A stretch of DNA of 64,000 nt from Clostridium_I sp963725425 (GTDB lineage Bacteria; Bacillota; Clostridia; Clostridiales; Clostridiaceae), in contig CAVRYJ010000045.1 in NCBI GenBank assembly GCA_963725425.1, positions 434,001-498,000 on the forward strand, written 5' to 3'. The position numbers and the translations under genes were made by a program. The notes beneath the pieces were generated by a model. That model had not been told where the DNA came from. It ran no database searches and saw nothing but the letters and a program-made list of their open reading frames with translations. This document shows positions 44,521 to 54,092 of this stretch, in pieces (the stretch's first letter is position 1; each line of letters opens with the position of its first letter).

Positions 44521-45872
44521 TCAGATATAAAAATTTTTTCTTTAGGTCCGTAAAGCTTCTTTCTAGTAAAATAATAAGCAATTCCTAATGGGATACAGGA
44601 ACCAATCCATGCCAGAGGATTTGCCAGGGCTACACCTGCAAAACCTAAGTACTTTGATAAAATAATAGCAGCAAAAGTTCTCATACATAATTCCATAATA
44701 CCTGCTAAAGTAGGGGCAAAACTCTGTCCTAATCCTTGAAGGGTATACCGGTAAATGAAAAGTAGCGCTAATATAAAGTACATTGCACCATTGATATTAA
44801 GATATACTTGTGCAAGAGATACTACTTTTGGCTGGTTATTCCCAACAAAAAGCCGTATCATCCAATGGCCGGCTAAAATATTAAACACACCAATAATAAT
44901 ACTAAAACCTACAGATATGATACTACATTGTTTTATGCCAATACGTATTCTTTCAATTTTGTTGGCACCATAGTTTTGAGCTACATATGTAGCCATTGTA
45001 ATACCAAAGGACATCATAGGTTGAATAGCCAGCGCATCAATTTTTTGTGCCGCAGTGTATGCAGCTATAGATACTTCACCTAAATTATTTAGTGAAAATT
45101 GAAGTATAATTGCACCAATTGCAATTATAGAAGCCTGAAATCCCATAGGAAGACCCATTCTTATATGCTCCCACAGGATTTCCTTTGATAAATGCCAATC
45201 ATTCTTGCAGAGTTTTAAAATTGGCATCTTTTTTCTGATATAGATGAAGCATAACAGAGCAGAAATTCCCTGGGATATTGTAGTTGCTAAGGCAGCTCCG
45301 GAAACCCCCATGGAGAACACTAAAATGAAAACAAAATCTAAAGCGATATTTATAATACTAGCAATAATTAAAAATATTAATGGTGTTCGACTGTCTCCTA
45401 ACGCTCTAATAACATTAGAAAATAAGTTGAATAACATTGATACTATAATACCCCAGTAAATTATAATAATAAAATTATAAGCATCTCCTATAATTTCTGG
45501 TGGTGTATGCATTATCACCAAAATGGGTCGCGCTAGCATAACGCTTATAATTGTGAGAAATATTGTAATTATAAGGCTTAGTATAATACTTGCCACATAA
45601 CTATGTCTTACACCCTGCGTGTCTCCAGCTCCAAAACACTTAGCGGTGATTATGGAGAAACCAGAGGTTAATCCTTGTGAAAAACCTAGTATAAGAAACA
45701 TAAGGCTTCCTGTGCATCCTACTGCTGCCAGAGCATTTACCCCAATTGTACGTCCTACAATCAGAGTATCTGCCATGCTATAAAATTGCTGGAAAATATT
45801 ACCGATAAGTAATGGTATTGTGAAAAAAATAATGATTCTGGTCGGGTTTCCTTTTGTTATGTCTCTCGTCAT
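44514..45872 (-). CDS. MATE family multidrug/metabolite exporter
   Basis: A 452-residue, 12-helix protein. The N-terminal IFFTIPLLIGNIFQQFYSMAD and DTLIVGRTIGVNALAAVG, and the mirrored second half (MGLPMGFQASIIAIGA, AAQKIDALAIQPMMSFG), are typical of the DinF/NorM-like MATE group. Na+ or H+ driven export of cationic compounds is inferred from the family. AGGTAGG lies upstream. Single gene. Confidence 0.9.
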   Translation of the reverse strand: MTRDITKGNPTRIIIFFTIPLLIGNIFQQFYSMADTLIVGRTIGVNALAAVGCTGSLMFLILGFSQGLTSGFSIITAKCFGAGDTQGVRHSYVASIILSLIITIFLTIISVMLARPILVIMHTPPEIIGDAYNFIIIIYWGIIVSMLFNLFSNVIRALGDSRTPLIFLIIASIINIALDFVFILVFSMGVSGAALATTISQGISALLCFIYIRKKMPILKLCKNDWHLSKEILWEHIRMGLPMGFQASIIAIGAIILQFSLNNLGEVSIAAYTAAQKIDALAIQPMMSFGITMATYVAQNYGANKIERIRIGIKQCSIISVGFSIIIGVFNILAGHWMIRLFVGNNQPKVVSLAQVYLNINGAMYFILALLFIYRYTLQGLGQSFAPTLAGIMELCMRTFAAIILSKYLGFAGVALANPLAWIGSCIPLGIAYYFTRKKLYGPKEKIFISEK

Positions 45873-46107
45873 AAGATCTACCTACCTCTATATAAAAACG
45901 TTTAAAGAGTCTTTATTTCAAATTATAACACGAGTTATATATTAACATAAAAAGTTAATTGTATGTTAAGAATGCATGAAAATTTGGAACTAGTTATAAG
46001 AATATAATATTAATTTTGGATTAAAATTTCATAAAATAAAATTATAAACACATTAAGATGAAAAGGTGATAACATTACAATATAATAATGTAAAGGAAGT
46101 ATATATT

Positions 46108-46948
46108 ATGCATAAAGATTTAGAAATAGCATTTCATAAAGTGGTAAAAAGCTTAAAAGAAGATAAGCGGTGCGAGGGTGGATGGCACTATGGTTCTGTA
46201 AGCAGAGGAGAAGCAGATATTTATTCCGATTATGATCCTGTTTTTCTTGTAGCAGATAAAGACTTTAAGCAGTTTTCAGAAGATGTTCCTGAAATTCTTT
46301 CAAATGCTTCTGATGAGCTTTTGATTTTCTGGGGTGAGAGATTTAATGACCAGTATTTTAAGAATTATTGTAGTCTAATTCGACTGGGCAATAACTTACA
46401 TCAATTTGATTTTTTTTATAATTAACTCTGATTACCCTGAGGAGTGGATGTGTAGACAACACCTAAAAGGCTGTACAAGGGACAATATTATCTTTGACAG
46501 AACAGGAGAAGTAGCAAAGATACTTGAAAAAGGACTCCGTACAGATAATGATATACCTGATACTATAAGAGCTATGGATACCTATTGGTTTCATACAGAA
46601 ATGTTGATTAAATACTTTAAACGAAAGGATATTTTTAAATTAATTAAAAATATAGATATATTGTTTCATTCCCATGTGGATTTATTGTTATCCCAATATG
46701 ATAATCTAGACTGGGGTTCTTGGGAGAGTAAGGTGAAATATTGCGTTCCAGAGGAGAAGCAACAGCATCTGAGATCATATTTTACTCATGCAGAATTTAG
46801 TGACTTAGAAGACTCAGTAAAAAAGAGCATGATTTTGTTCAGACAGGATGCAGAAGATGCTTGTAAAATAAAAGGCATTATTTATCCGAATACAATAGTT
46901 CAGCAAGTGATTTCATACTTTAACAAAAGAATTGACACTGAGGATTGA
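46108..46948 (+). pseudogene. Nucleotidyltransferase (antibiotic-resistance-like), split by a T8 frameshift
   Basis: The first part (46108-46425) has the polymerase-beta signature WHYGSVSRGEADIYSDYD (GS-x10-D-x-D) of aminoglycoside/lincosamide-type nucleotidyltransferases, then ends prematurely at FDFFYN. The run of eight T at 46410-46417 is the break: with seven T the frame reads through as FDFFIINSDYPEEWMCRQ and continues to 46948 with a normal C-terminal helical domain. The full product would be about 279 residues. It may be a pseudogene, a phase-variable gene or a sequence error. ATG at 46108 has AAAGGAAG upstream. Substrate unknown. Confidence 0.8.
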
Positions 46949-46967
46949 AAATAGGATTTAAATTACC

Positions 46968-46981
46968 CGCTCTAATACTCA
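46968..46981 (+). repeat. 14-nt match to the hairpin arm at 135-148
   Basis: CGCTCTAATACTCA is identical to part of the left arm of the 129-183 hairpin. The partner arm is absent here, so it looks like a remnant lying 20 bp after the nucleotidyltransferase stop. Confidence 0.5.
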
Positions 46982-47073
46982 TATAAAGCCTTTTAACCAT
47001 TAAATCTTGCAAGTCCATTATTTGCAAATTATATGTCAATAGTGTATGCTCATTTTTTAAGGAGTTGTGGTAT

Positions 47074-47946
47074 ATGAACCTAAGAGATCTGGAATATTTT
47101 TATTATTTATGCCAAAATAAAAATTTCACAAAAACTGCAGAAATACTTTTTGTTTCGCAGCCTTCAATAAGCATGGCATTAAATAGAATTGAAAAAGAAT
47201 TAGGAGCAAAACTTGTAATTAGGGATCATTCTAAAGCACAACTTTCATTAACGGAAGCAGGAAAAATTCTTGAGAAACGAACCTGTAACGTGCTTAATGA
47301 AATAAAAGAAGCAAAACTAGAAATATCAAGAATAAGTGGAGCAAAAATAAAATTAGGGGTTCCACCAATGATCGGTGCTTATTTTTTTCCATCATTTATG
47401 AAAGAATTAGATGAAAATGGTCTTGTAGACCATATTGAACTTGTTGAAAAAGGTTCTGCAAAGATGAAAAGCTTATTAGACAATGGTCAGGTCGACATTG
47501 CGCTAATAGGCTCTACTGCAACTATAAAAGATAATGCTTTAAATGCCACCATTTTAAAAATAGATGAATTCATGGTTTGTACAAGCAATAGTCACAAACT
47601 TTCAAATAAAAATGAGATTAACTTTAGAGAGCTTATAGATGAACGATTTATTGTGTTAGGTGATTCATATATCCATAATGAAGTGTTGAATAATCTTTGT
47701 TTAAGTAGTGGCATTTCTACGAAAAATTTCTATTATACAGATGAAATACAAACCGCAAAATCTCTAATTGCTTCTGGGTTTGGAATAGGGATAATGATCA
47801 ATATGGCAGTGAAAAATATGTCATCAATAAAAGCCATACCTATAGTTCCAGCTATAAATTTTTGTATATCTGTTGCTGTAAAAAAAGAACATTATATGAC
47901 GGCATTAGAAAAAAAAATAATGGAAATAATGATTAAGCCAAAATAA
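47074..47946 (+). CDS. LysR-family transcriptional regulator
   Basis: A 290-residue regulator with an N-terminal winged helix-turn-helix (LRDLEYFYYLCQNKNFTKTA, then LFVSQPSISMALNRIEKELG) and a periplasmic-binding-protein-like effector domain (about 90-290). ATG at 47074 is preceded by AAGGAG; the in-frame ATG three codons upstream is less well placed. The usual divergent partner gene is missing, so its target is unclear. Malate or lactate genes on either side are candidates; this is inference only. Confidence 0.88.
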   Translation: MNLRDLEYFYYLCQNKNFTKTAEILFVSQPSISMALNRIEKELGAKLVIRDHSKAQLSLTEAGKILEKRTCNVLNEIKEAKLEISRISGAKIKLGVPPMIGAYFFPSFMKELDENGLVDHIELVEKGSAKMKSLLDNGQVDIALIGSTATIKDNALNATILKIDEFMVCTSNSHKLSNKNEINFRELIDERFIVLGDSYIHNEVLNNLCLSSGISTKNFYYTDEIQTAKSLIASGFGIGIMINMAVKNMSSIKAIPIVPAINFCISVAVKKEHYMTALEKKIMEIMIKPK

Positions 47947-47963
47947 ATAGTAGCGTATCAAGT

Positions 47964-48071
47964 ATGATAATTGCTCCAAGTATCTTAATAACTCTATTTT
48001 CAATTTTTTTTATAGTTCATTCACATGGTTCTTTTAATAAGTTTAGAAAACCTGAATATGGAGGAAAATAG
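47964..48071 (+). pseudogene. Possible C-terminal remnant of a membrane transporter
   Basis: A 35-codon open stretch encodes one hydrophobic helix (APSILITLFSIFFIVHSHG) and the tail FNKFRKPEYGGK. It has no ribosome site. It looks like the last helix and tail of a permease, and it lies where a lactate permease might be expected next to the lactate operon, but I cannot name the family. Confidence 0.3.
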
Positions 48072-48127
48072 GTTAATATACTGGCGTGTGATTTTTTTCG
48101 ACATGCCTAGGCAAATTATATAGTTAG

Positions 48128-48179
48128 TTGGCTAAATGATTTAATTTTGGTACAATTGGGTTGTGAAATAATCATTTAG
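48128..48179 (+). promoter_or_regulatory. Promoter of the GntR gene with flanking inverted repeat
   Basis: TTGGCT (48128-48133), 17-bp spacer, TACAAT (48151-48156). CTAAATGATT (48132-48141) and AATCATTTAG (48170-48179) form a perfect 10-bp inverted repeat around the -10 region, suitable for autoregulation or a leader hairpin. Confidence 0.6.
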
Positions 48180-48190
48180 GGGTGAAAATC

Positions 48191-48886
48191 ATGTTTACAC
48201 CAGTTAAAAACCAGAAAGTTTATAAAGTAGTAATAGAGCAGATAAAGGATATGATAAAGACAGGACAACTTAAAAAAGGTGATAAACTGCCACCAGAGAG
48301 AGAACTTGTAGAACAACTGCAGGTAAGCAGAACATCTATAAGAGAAGCACTTAGATCCTTAGAAATATTAGGGCTTATTGAAAGTAGGCAAGGAGAGGGA
48401 AACTTTATAAGAAAAAGTTTTCATCAGAGTCTTCTAGAACCGCTATCCATTATGTTTATGCTTCAAGAAAGTAGTCCACAAGAAGTTCTTGAACTTAGAA
48501 GAGTTTTAGAGACGGAAACAGCTTCTTTAGCTGCTAAGCGTATCAATGAAGAAAAGCTCAATGAACTATATGAAATAATAAATACATTTAAATATACTAC
48601 AGATGAGAAATTAAATACAGAACTGGATCAAAAATTTCATTATAAAATAACAGAGGCATCAGAAAATTTTCTCCTAATAAATATTTTGAATACTATTTCG
48701 GCAATTATTGATTCATTTATAAGTGATGCTAGATTTAGAATTATGGAAAATAGGGATAATAGAGAAACATTAATTAAGCAACATGAAGCTGTATATAGTG
48801 CATTATCTGAGCATAATCCAAATAGTGCAGCAGAGGAAATGAAAAAGCATTTGGAGTTTATTAATAAAACAATTTTTAGTGAATGA
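48191..48886 (+). CDS. FadR-type GntR regulator of the lactate operon
   Basis: A 231-residue regulator. It has an N-terminal winged helix-turn-helix (GDKLPPERELVEQLQVSR, TSIREALRSLEILGLIESRQ) and a C-terminal all-helical FCD effector domain with LELRRVLETETA. It matches the LctA/LldR position upstream of lactate-oxidation genes, where lactate relieves repression. A good operator TGGTCAGACCA lies at the promoter of the next gene. ATG at 48191 is chosen because GGGGTG upstream is then well spaced; a GTG at 48182 overlaps that site. Confidence 0.88.
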   Translation: MFTPVKNQKVYKVVIEQIKDMIKTGQLKKGDKLPPERELVEQLQVSRTSIREALRSLEILGLIESRQGEGNFIRKSFHQSLLEPLSIMFMLQESSPQEVLELRRVLETETASLAAKRINEEKLNELYEIINTFKYTTDEKLNTELDQKFHYKITEASENFLLINILNTISAIIDSFISDARFRIMENRDNRETLIKQHEAVYSALSEHNPNSAAEEMKKHLEFINKTIFSE

Positions 48887-49050
48887 TAATATTTTAACAA
48901 ACAAACAGATAATATTATAAAAATAAGTGCTGAAAATGTAGATTTGCACAAGATAAAAAAAGGTAGATATTGCATTTGACTAATTTTTTCACTATAAAAA
49001 GTTAATAATTTAACTTTTGTATTATTGTAGAATGAAGTTATTAGCTGTGT

Positions 49051-49089
49051 TATACTATAAATAAATTGGTCAGACCATAGTACCAATTT
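49051..49089 (+). promoter_or_regulatory. Operator and -10 region of the lactate operon
   Basis: TGGTCAGACCA (49067-49077) is a perfect FadR-family operator core (TGGTC-N-GACCA). A second dyad, AAATTGGT (49063-49070) with ACCAATTT (49082-49089), overlaps it. TATACT at 49051-49056 is the likely -10, so a bound GntR protein would block transcription start. The -35 box is weak. Confidence 0.75.
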
Positions 49090-49139
49090 ATTTATAAAAC
49101 CGTTAACATATTCTAGCTGATTAAGGTGGAGGTAATAAA

Positions 49140-49928
49140 ATGGAAATATTAGTTTGCATTAAGCAAGTTCCTGGTACAAGTAAAGTTGAAGTAGATGAGA
49201 AAACAGGTGTATTAAAAAGAGATGGTGTAGATTCAAAAATGAATCCATATGATCTTTACGCACTGGAAACAGCGCTGAGAATTAGAGAAACCAGTGGTGG
49301 AAATATAGGAGTTATATCCATGGGACCACCTCAAGCTATGGACGTTATTAGAGAGGCATATATGATGGGAGTAGATAGAGGAGCACTTATATCCGATAGA
49401 AAATTTGCAGGAGCAGATGTGCTTGCAACTTCCTATACAATTTCTCAAGGAATAAGAAAAATGGGAAATCTAGATTTAATAATTTGTGGCAAACAAACCA
49501 CAGATGGTGACACTGCACAGGTTGGTCCGGAAATTGCAGAATATTTGGGAATACCCCATGTTGCCAATGTTTTAAAAATATTGGAAGTTAAAGAAAAATC
49601 AATAGTTATTGAAATGGATATGCCAAATACTATTGAAGTGGCAGAAGTTAAATTTCCATGCCTTCTTACAGTAGAAAAAGATATATTCCAGCCAAGACTG
49701 CCTTCGTATAAAATGAAACTCAAAACTCAGAATAAGGAAATACAAACCATTTGTTTAAATGACTTTGATGATACTGATGAAAATAAATATGGTCTTAATG
49801 GATCACCTACTCAAGTAGAGAGAATTTTTCCTCCAGAAGCAAATACAGATAGAGAAATGTGGAATGGTAATAGCGAGGAAATGTCAGATAGAGTAATAAA
49901 AAAATTAAAAGAATTAAAATTTGTTTAG
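49140..49928 (+). CDS. etfB: Electron transfer flavoprotein beta subunit (lactate dehydrogenase complex)
   Basis: A 262-residue EtfB: EILVCIKQVPGT at the N-terminus, YDLYALETALRI, and the nucleotide-binding GKQTTDGDTAQVGPEIAEYL. It pairs with EtfA to hold FAD. In the Acetobacterium-type LctBCD complex the Etf bifurcates electrons: lactate oxidation with NAD+ is driven by oxidation of reduced ferredoxin. The gene order GntR-EtfB-EtfA-FAD dehydrogenase-racemase matches that complex. AAGGTGGAGG precedes the ATG. Confidence 0.92.
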   Translation: MEILVCIKQVPGTSKVEVDEKTGVLKRDGVDSKMNPYDLYALETALRIRETSGGNIGVISMGPPQAMDVIREAYMMGVDRGALISDRKFAGADVLATSYTISQGIRKMGNLDLIICGKQTTDGDTAQVGPEIAEYLGIPHVANVLKILEVKEKSIVIEMDMPNTIEVAEVKFPCLLTVEKDIFQPRLPSYKMKLKTQNKEIQTICLNDFDDTDENKYGLNGSPTQVERIFPPEANTDREMWNGNSEEMSDRVIKKLKELKFV

Positions 49929-49940
49929 GGGGCTGTGAAT

Positions 49941-51149
49941 ATGGCTAAGCTAGTAATAAATTATGATAAATTAACAAGGGATAACATTAAAGAATTAGTT
50001 AATATTTGTCCTTTTAATGCAATAGAGGACAAAGGCGACAAAATTGATATAAATGCAGGATGTAAACTATGTAAGATGTGTGTGAAGAAAGGACCCAAGG
50101 GTGTTATAGAATTTGTAGAAGGTGAAAAAAATAAAATTGATAAAAGTCTTTGGAGAGGCGTTGCAATATATGTTGATCACGTTGAAGGCAATATCCATCC
50201 AGTAACCTTGGAACTTATCGGGAAAGCTAAGGAACTAGCCCAAAAGATAAATCAACCTGTGTATGCATTATTTATTGGACATAACATTGAGAAAAAGGCT
50301 GAGAATTTACTGCATTATGGAGTAGATGAGGTATTTGTATATGACTATGAAGAACTTAATGATTTTACTATAGAGCCATATACTGCAGCTTTTGAAGATT
50401 TTATAAAAAAAATGAGACCTACAGCCATATTAGTTGGAGCTACAACTATTGGTAGATCGCTGGCGCCAAGAGTTGCCGCAAGATTTAGGACAGGTCTTAC
50501 TGCAGATTGTACAATTTTGGATATGAAGGAAAATACGGATTTAATTCAAATAAGGCCTGCCTTTGGTGGTAATATAATGGCACAGATTATTAATCCCAAT
50601 GCTAGGCCACAAATGTCTACTGTTAGATACAAGGTTATGGATGAGGCAAAAAGGCAAAGTGGAATAAGTGGCAAAATTTCAATGTGCAAAATAGATAAAG
50701 CTAAGCTTCATTCCAATATTAAGGTTTTAAAGGTTACAAAAAAACAGATAGAAAGTAGTATATCGGATGCGGAAGTAATAATAGCAGCAGGAAGAGGAAT
50801 AAAAGCACAAAAAGATATGGACATGGTTTATGAATTAGCTAAACTTCTAGATGCTAAGGTAGCGGGTACAAGACCACTAGTAGAGGCGGGATGGATTGAT
50901 GCAAAATGTCAAATAGGACTGAGTGGAAGAACGGTAAAACCAAGACTCATCATAGTACTAGGTATTTCTGGTGCAGTTCAATTTACAGCAGGAATGAACA
51001 GTTCAGATTATATATTTGCAATAAATAAAGATGAGAAAGCACCAATATTTAGTGCTTGCCATTATGCAATTGTGGGAGATATTTATGAAATTGTTCCTAA
51101 AATCATAGAAAAACTTAAAGCAAATAAAAAAATAGAATCTGTTATATAA
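49941..51149 (+). CDS. etfA: Electron transfer flavoprotein alpha subunit with N-terminal ferredoxin-like cluster
   Basis: A 402-residue EtfA, longer than plain EtfA (about 320) because of an N-terminal extension with cysteines C23, C41, C44 and C47 (CPF...CKLCKMC), enough for one [4Fe-4S] cluster. The rest has the Etf alpha domains and the FAD-binding GRGIKAQKDMDMVYELA, GTRPLVEAGW and GLSGRTVKPRLI. The extension is typical of LctC-type bifurcating Etf. ATG at 49941 has GGGGGCTG upstream. It starts 12 bp after etfB. Confidence 0.92.
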   Translation: MAKLVINYDKLTRDNIKELVNICPFNAIEDKGDKIDINAGCKLCKMCVKKGPKGVIEFVEGEKNKIDKSLWRGVAIYVDHVEGNIHPVTLELIGKAKELAQKINQPVYALFIGHNIEKKAENLLHYGVDEVFVYDYEELNDFTIEPYTAAFEDFIKKMRPTAILVGATTIGRSLAPRVAARFRTGLTADCTILDMKENTDLIQIRPAFGGNIMAQIINPNARPQMSTVRYKVMDEAKRQSGISGKISMCKIDKAKLHSNIKVLKVTKKQIESSISDAEVIIAAGRGIKAQKDMDMVYELAKLLDAKVAGTRPLVEAGWIDAKCQIGLSGRTVKPRLIIVLGISGAVQFTAGMNSSDYIFAINKDEKAPIFSACHYAIVGDIYEIVPKIIEKLKANKKIESVI

Positions 51150-51161
51150 GGGGGTTAAATT

Positions 51162-52547
51162 ATGATTACTGTAAAGGATATAGAATATTTAGATTCATTT
51201 CTTGGTGAAGGTAGGGTTTTGACAAAAGAAAGGATAAGTGAAGATTTTAGCCATGACGAGCTAGGAGGCATTAGCAAGATGCCTGAGGTACTATTAGAGG
51301 CTAAAAGTACAGAGGAAATATCAAAAATAATGAAATATGCCTATGAAAAAGGTATTCCTGTAGTAGCTAGAGGATCAGGTACTGGACTTGTAGGAGCATC
51401 TGTTCCACTTCAAGGTGGGATTATGATAAATATGAGTGCTATGAACAATATAATTGAGCTTGATGAAGAAAATTTAACACTTACAGTAGAGCCAGGGGTT
51501 TTGCTCATGGATATAAGTAAATTCGTAGAGGAAAATGATTTGTTTTACCCACCAGACCCAGGTGAAAAATCTGCAACTATAGGGGGAAATATCAGTACTA
51601 ATGCTGGTGGCATGAGAGCTGTAAAATATGGAGTTACTAGAGATTATGTAAGAGGACTAGAAATTGTACTTCCAAATGGGGGCATACTTAATGTTGGTGG
51701 GAAGGTTGTAAAAAACAGTTCTGGTTACAGCATTAAGGATTTAGTATGTGGTTCTGAAGGAACCTTGGCAATAATTACAAAAGCCATATTAAAACTCATT
51801 CCACTACCAAAGAAAAGCATAAGTCTTTTAGTTCCATTTCCAAATTTAGAACTAGCTATAGGTACAGTACCTAAGATTATAAAATCTAAAGCTATACCTA
51901 CAGCAATTGAATTTATGCAGAGGGAAGTAATACTAGCAGCAGAAGAATTTTTAGGAAAAAAGTTTCCGGATAATAGTTCAGATGCGTATCTTCTTTTAAG
52001 TTTTGATGGAAATAGTAAAGAAGAAATAGAAAAGGATTATGAAAAAGTTGCAGAGATATGCTTAGAAGAAAAGGCACTGGATGTTTATATAGTTGATACA
52101 GATGAGCGAAAAGAAGCAGTATGGAATGCAAGAGGAGCTTTTCTTGAGGCTGTTAAGGCATCAACTACAGAAATGGATGAATGTGATGTTGTAGTGCCAA
52201 GAAATAAGGTGGCTGAATTTATTAAATATACAAACGAATTGCAACAGAAGTTTAGTATAAGAATAAGAAGCTTTGGTCATGCTGGGGATGGAAATCTTCA
52301 TGTATATATTTTAAAGGATAATCTAACACAGGAAGAATGGAATGGAAAGCTCAAAGCCATATTTGATTGTATGTATCAAAAATCAATTGATTTAGATGGA
52401 CTAGTGTCAGGTGAACATGGCATTGGTTTTGCTAAAAAAGATTACTTGCTTAAGCAATATGGTGAAGAATACATTTTACTAATGAAAAATATTAAATTGG
52501 CATTTGATCCCAAAAACATATTGAATCCACAAAAGGTATGTGAATAA
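51162..52547 (+). CDS. FAD-linked lactate dehydrogenase (GlcD/LctD type)
   Basis: A 461-residue flavoprotein of the GlcD/vanillyl-alcohol oxidase superfamily. FAD-binding segments RGSGTGLVGASVPLQGG and PPDPGEKSATIGGNISTNAGG are present, and the C-terminal domain ends with FGHAGDGNLHVYI and GEHGIGFAKK. It oxidises D-lactate (or glycolate) to pyruvate and passes electrons to the Etf encoded just upstream. Separated from etfA by 12 bp and overlapping the region of the larA ribosome site. Lactate rather than glycolate is inferred from context. Confidence 0.92.
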   Translation: MITVKDIEYLDSFLGEGRVLTKERISEDFSHDELGGISKMPEVLLEAKSTEEISKIMKYAYEKGIPVVARGSGTGLVGASVPLQGGIMINMSAMNNIIELDEENLTLTVEPGVLLMDISKFVEENDLFYPPDPGEKSATIGGNISTNAGGMRAVKYGVTRDYVRGLEIVLPNGGILNVGGKVVKNSSGYSIKDLVCGSEGTLAIITKAILKLIPLPKKSISLLVPFPNLELAIGTVPKIIKSKAIPTAIEFMQREVILAAEEFLGKKFPDNSSDAYLLLSFDGNSKEEIEKDYEKVAEICLEEKALDVYIVDTDERKEAVWNARGAFLEAVKASTTEMDECDVVVPRNKVAEFIKYTNELQQKFSIRIRSFGHAGDGNLHVYILKDNLTQEEWNGKLKAIFDCMYQKSIDLDGLVSGEHGIGFAKKDYLLKQYGEEYILLMKNIKLAFDPKNILNPQKVCE

Positions 52548-52548
52548 T

Positions 52549-53823
52549 ATGGCTAGCTTTGAAGTGCCTTATTATAAGGGAACTATGAAAATAAATATTC
52601 CTGATGAAAATTTTGCAGGGATTCTTAAATCAAAGTCAGAGGACTATAATCCAAGTTTATCAGAGGAAAAAATAGTTGAAAGAGCATTAGATAATCCAAT
52701 TGGCTCTCTGAAAATTCAAGAATTAGTTAAGCATAAAAACAACATGGTTATTATAACTAGTGACCACACAAGGCCTGTGCCAAGTAAAATCACTCTGCCT
52801 ATACTTTTAAAACGTATAAGAAGTGTAAATCCAGAAATAAAGGTTAAAATTTTGATAGCAACAGGATTTCATAGACCAACAACTCACGAAGAAATGATAG
52901 ATAAATTTGGCACGGATATAGTTAATAATGAGGATATTATTTGTCATAGTGCAGAGGATAAAGATAGTCTTGTAAACCTAGGATTTTTACCATCAGGTGG
53001 TGAACTCTGGATCAATAAAATAGCCATAGAGACACAACTCCTTATAGCGGAAGGGTTTATAGAACCACATTTTTTCGCGGGTTTTTCAGGAGGAAGAAAA
53101 AGTATATTACCTGGTATTTCAGGAGCAAGAACAATTAAGGCTAATCATTGTTCTGAATTTATTAGTAGTGCTAATGCAAGGGCGGGGGTTATAAAAAATA
53201 ATCCTATACATGAAGATATGTTATATGCGGCAAAAAAAGCAAGGCTTGCATTTATATTAAATGTTGTACTAGGAAAGGATAAAAACATAATAAATGCTTT
53301 TGCAGGTCATAGTGAACTGGCACATGCTAAGGGGTGTAAGTTTGTTAAAGATATTTCAGAGATAAAAGGAAATAATTCTGATATTGTGGTTACTACCAAT
53401 GGAGGATATCCACTGGATCAAAATATTTATCAAGCAGTAAAGGGTATGACCGCAGCTGAAGGTTCTTGCTCTCAGGATGGGGTTATTATTATGATTGCCT
53501 CATGCTCAGATGGACATGGGGGAAAATCATTTTATAAAACTATGTCAAATGCCAAAAGCCCAGAAGATTTGATGAGTAAATTAATGAAAGTATCAAGAGA
53601 AGATACAATACCAGATCAATGGGAATTTCAAATTTTAGCTAGAATATTAATTAAACATCAGGTTATAATTGTAACAGATATGTGTGATCCTAAAATTATA
53701 AAAGACATGCATATGAAACATGCCTATACTTTTGATGAAGCGTTAAATATGGCATTTGAAATTAAAGGTGAACAAGCTAAAGTTACCTTGATAAAAGATG
53801 GAGTTTCTAGTATAGTTCTATAA
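52549..53823 (+). CDS. larA: Lactate racemase (LarA family)
   Basis: A 424-residue LarA-type enzyme that interconverts L- and D-lactate with a nickel-pincer cofactor. TSDHTRPVPSK, the His-containing GFHRPTTHEEM and ICHSAED, and EPHFFAGFSGGRKSILPG fit the active site. With the D-specific dehydrogenase upstream it would let the cell use both isomers. The larB/C/E cofactor genes are not in the window. ATG at 52549 (AAAGG upstream) is preferred over a GTG three codons earlier that lies within the dehydrogenase end. The LarA superfamily also has non-lactate racemases, so context carries the call. Confidence 0.85.
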   Translation: MASFEVPYYKGTMKINIPDENFAGILKSKSEDYNPSLSEEKIVERALDNPIGSLKIQELVKHKNNMVIITSDHTRPVPSKITLPILLKRIRSVNPEIKVKILIATGFHRPTTHEEMIDKFGTDIVNNEDIICHSAEDKDSLVNLGFLPSGGELWINKIAIETQLLIAEGFIEPHFFAGFSGGRKSILPGISGARTIKANHCSEFISSANARAGVIKNNPIHEDMLYAAKKARLAFILNVVLGKDKNIINAFAGHSELAHAKGCKFVKDISEIKGNNSDIVVTTNGGYPLDQNIYQAVKGMTAAEGSCSQDGVIIMIASCSDGHGGKSFYKTMSNAKSPEDLMSKLMKVSREDTIPDQWEFQILARILIKHQVIIVTDMCDPKIIKDMHMKHAYTFDEALNMAFEIKGEQAKVTLIKDGVSSIVL

Positions 53824-53938
53824 AAATGTTTGCTATTTTTGTTAATATGCCTTATCAAGTAGTTTATGAAAAAATAATATTGATTACTTTATTAATGTGT
53901 GGTACTATGAAATTAATGAAATATTTTGGCTGAGATAA

Positions 53939-53985
53939 GAGAGCCACAATTGAAGTTTTAAACTTTAGTTGTGGCTCTTTTTTGT
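53939..53985 (+). terminator. Terminator of the lactate operon
   Basis: A long hairpin, GAGCCACAATTGAAG with CTTTAGTTGTGGCTC, followed by TTTTTTGTTTTTT, 120 bp after larA. Confidence 0.9.
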
Positions 53986-54002
53986 TTTTTACATTCAACT
54001 AA

Positions 54003-54063
54003 GATATGGTATCTTCAAAAATGGCAAGGCAGTATGTTAGTCTAATTTCGTTAAGATGCCTAA
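54003..54063. repeat. Family A palindromic repeat, copy 7
   Basis: GGTATCTTCAAAAATGGC to GTTAAGATGCC with core CAGTATGTTAGTCTA. It is the reverse orientation of copies 1, 3 and 6 and lies upstream of the glpA-like gene. Confidence 0.65.
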
Positions 54064-54092
54064 TACAAGTTAAAAGTTGGGAGGAATTATTA

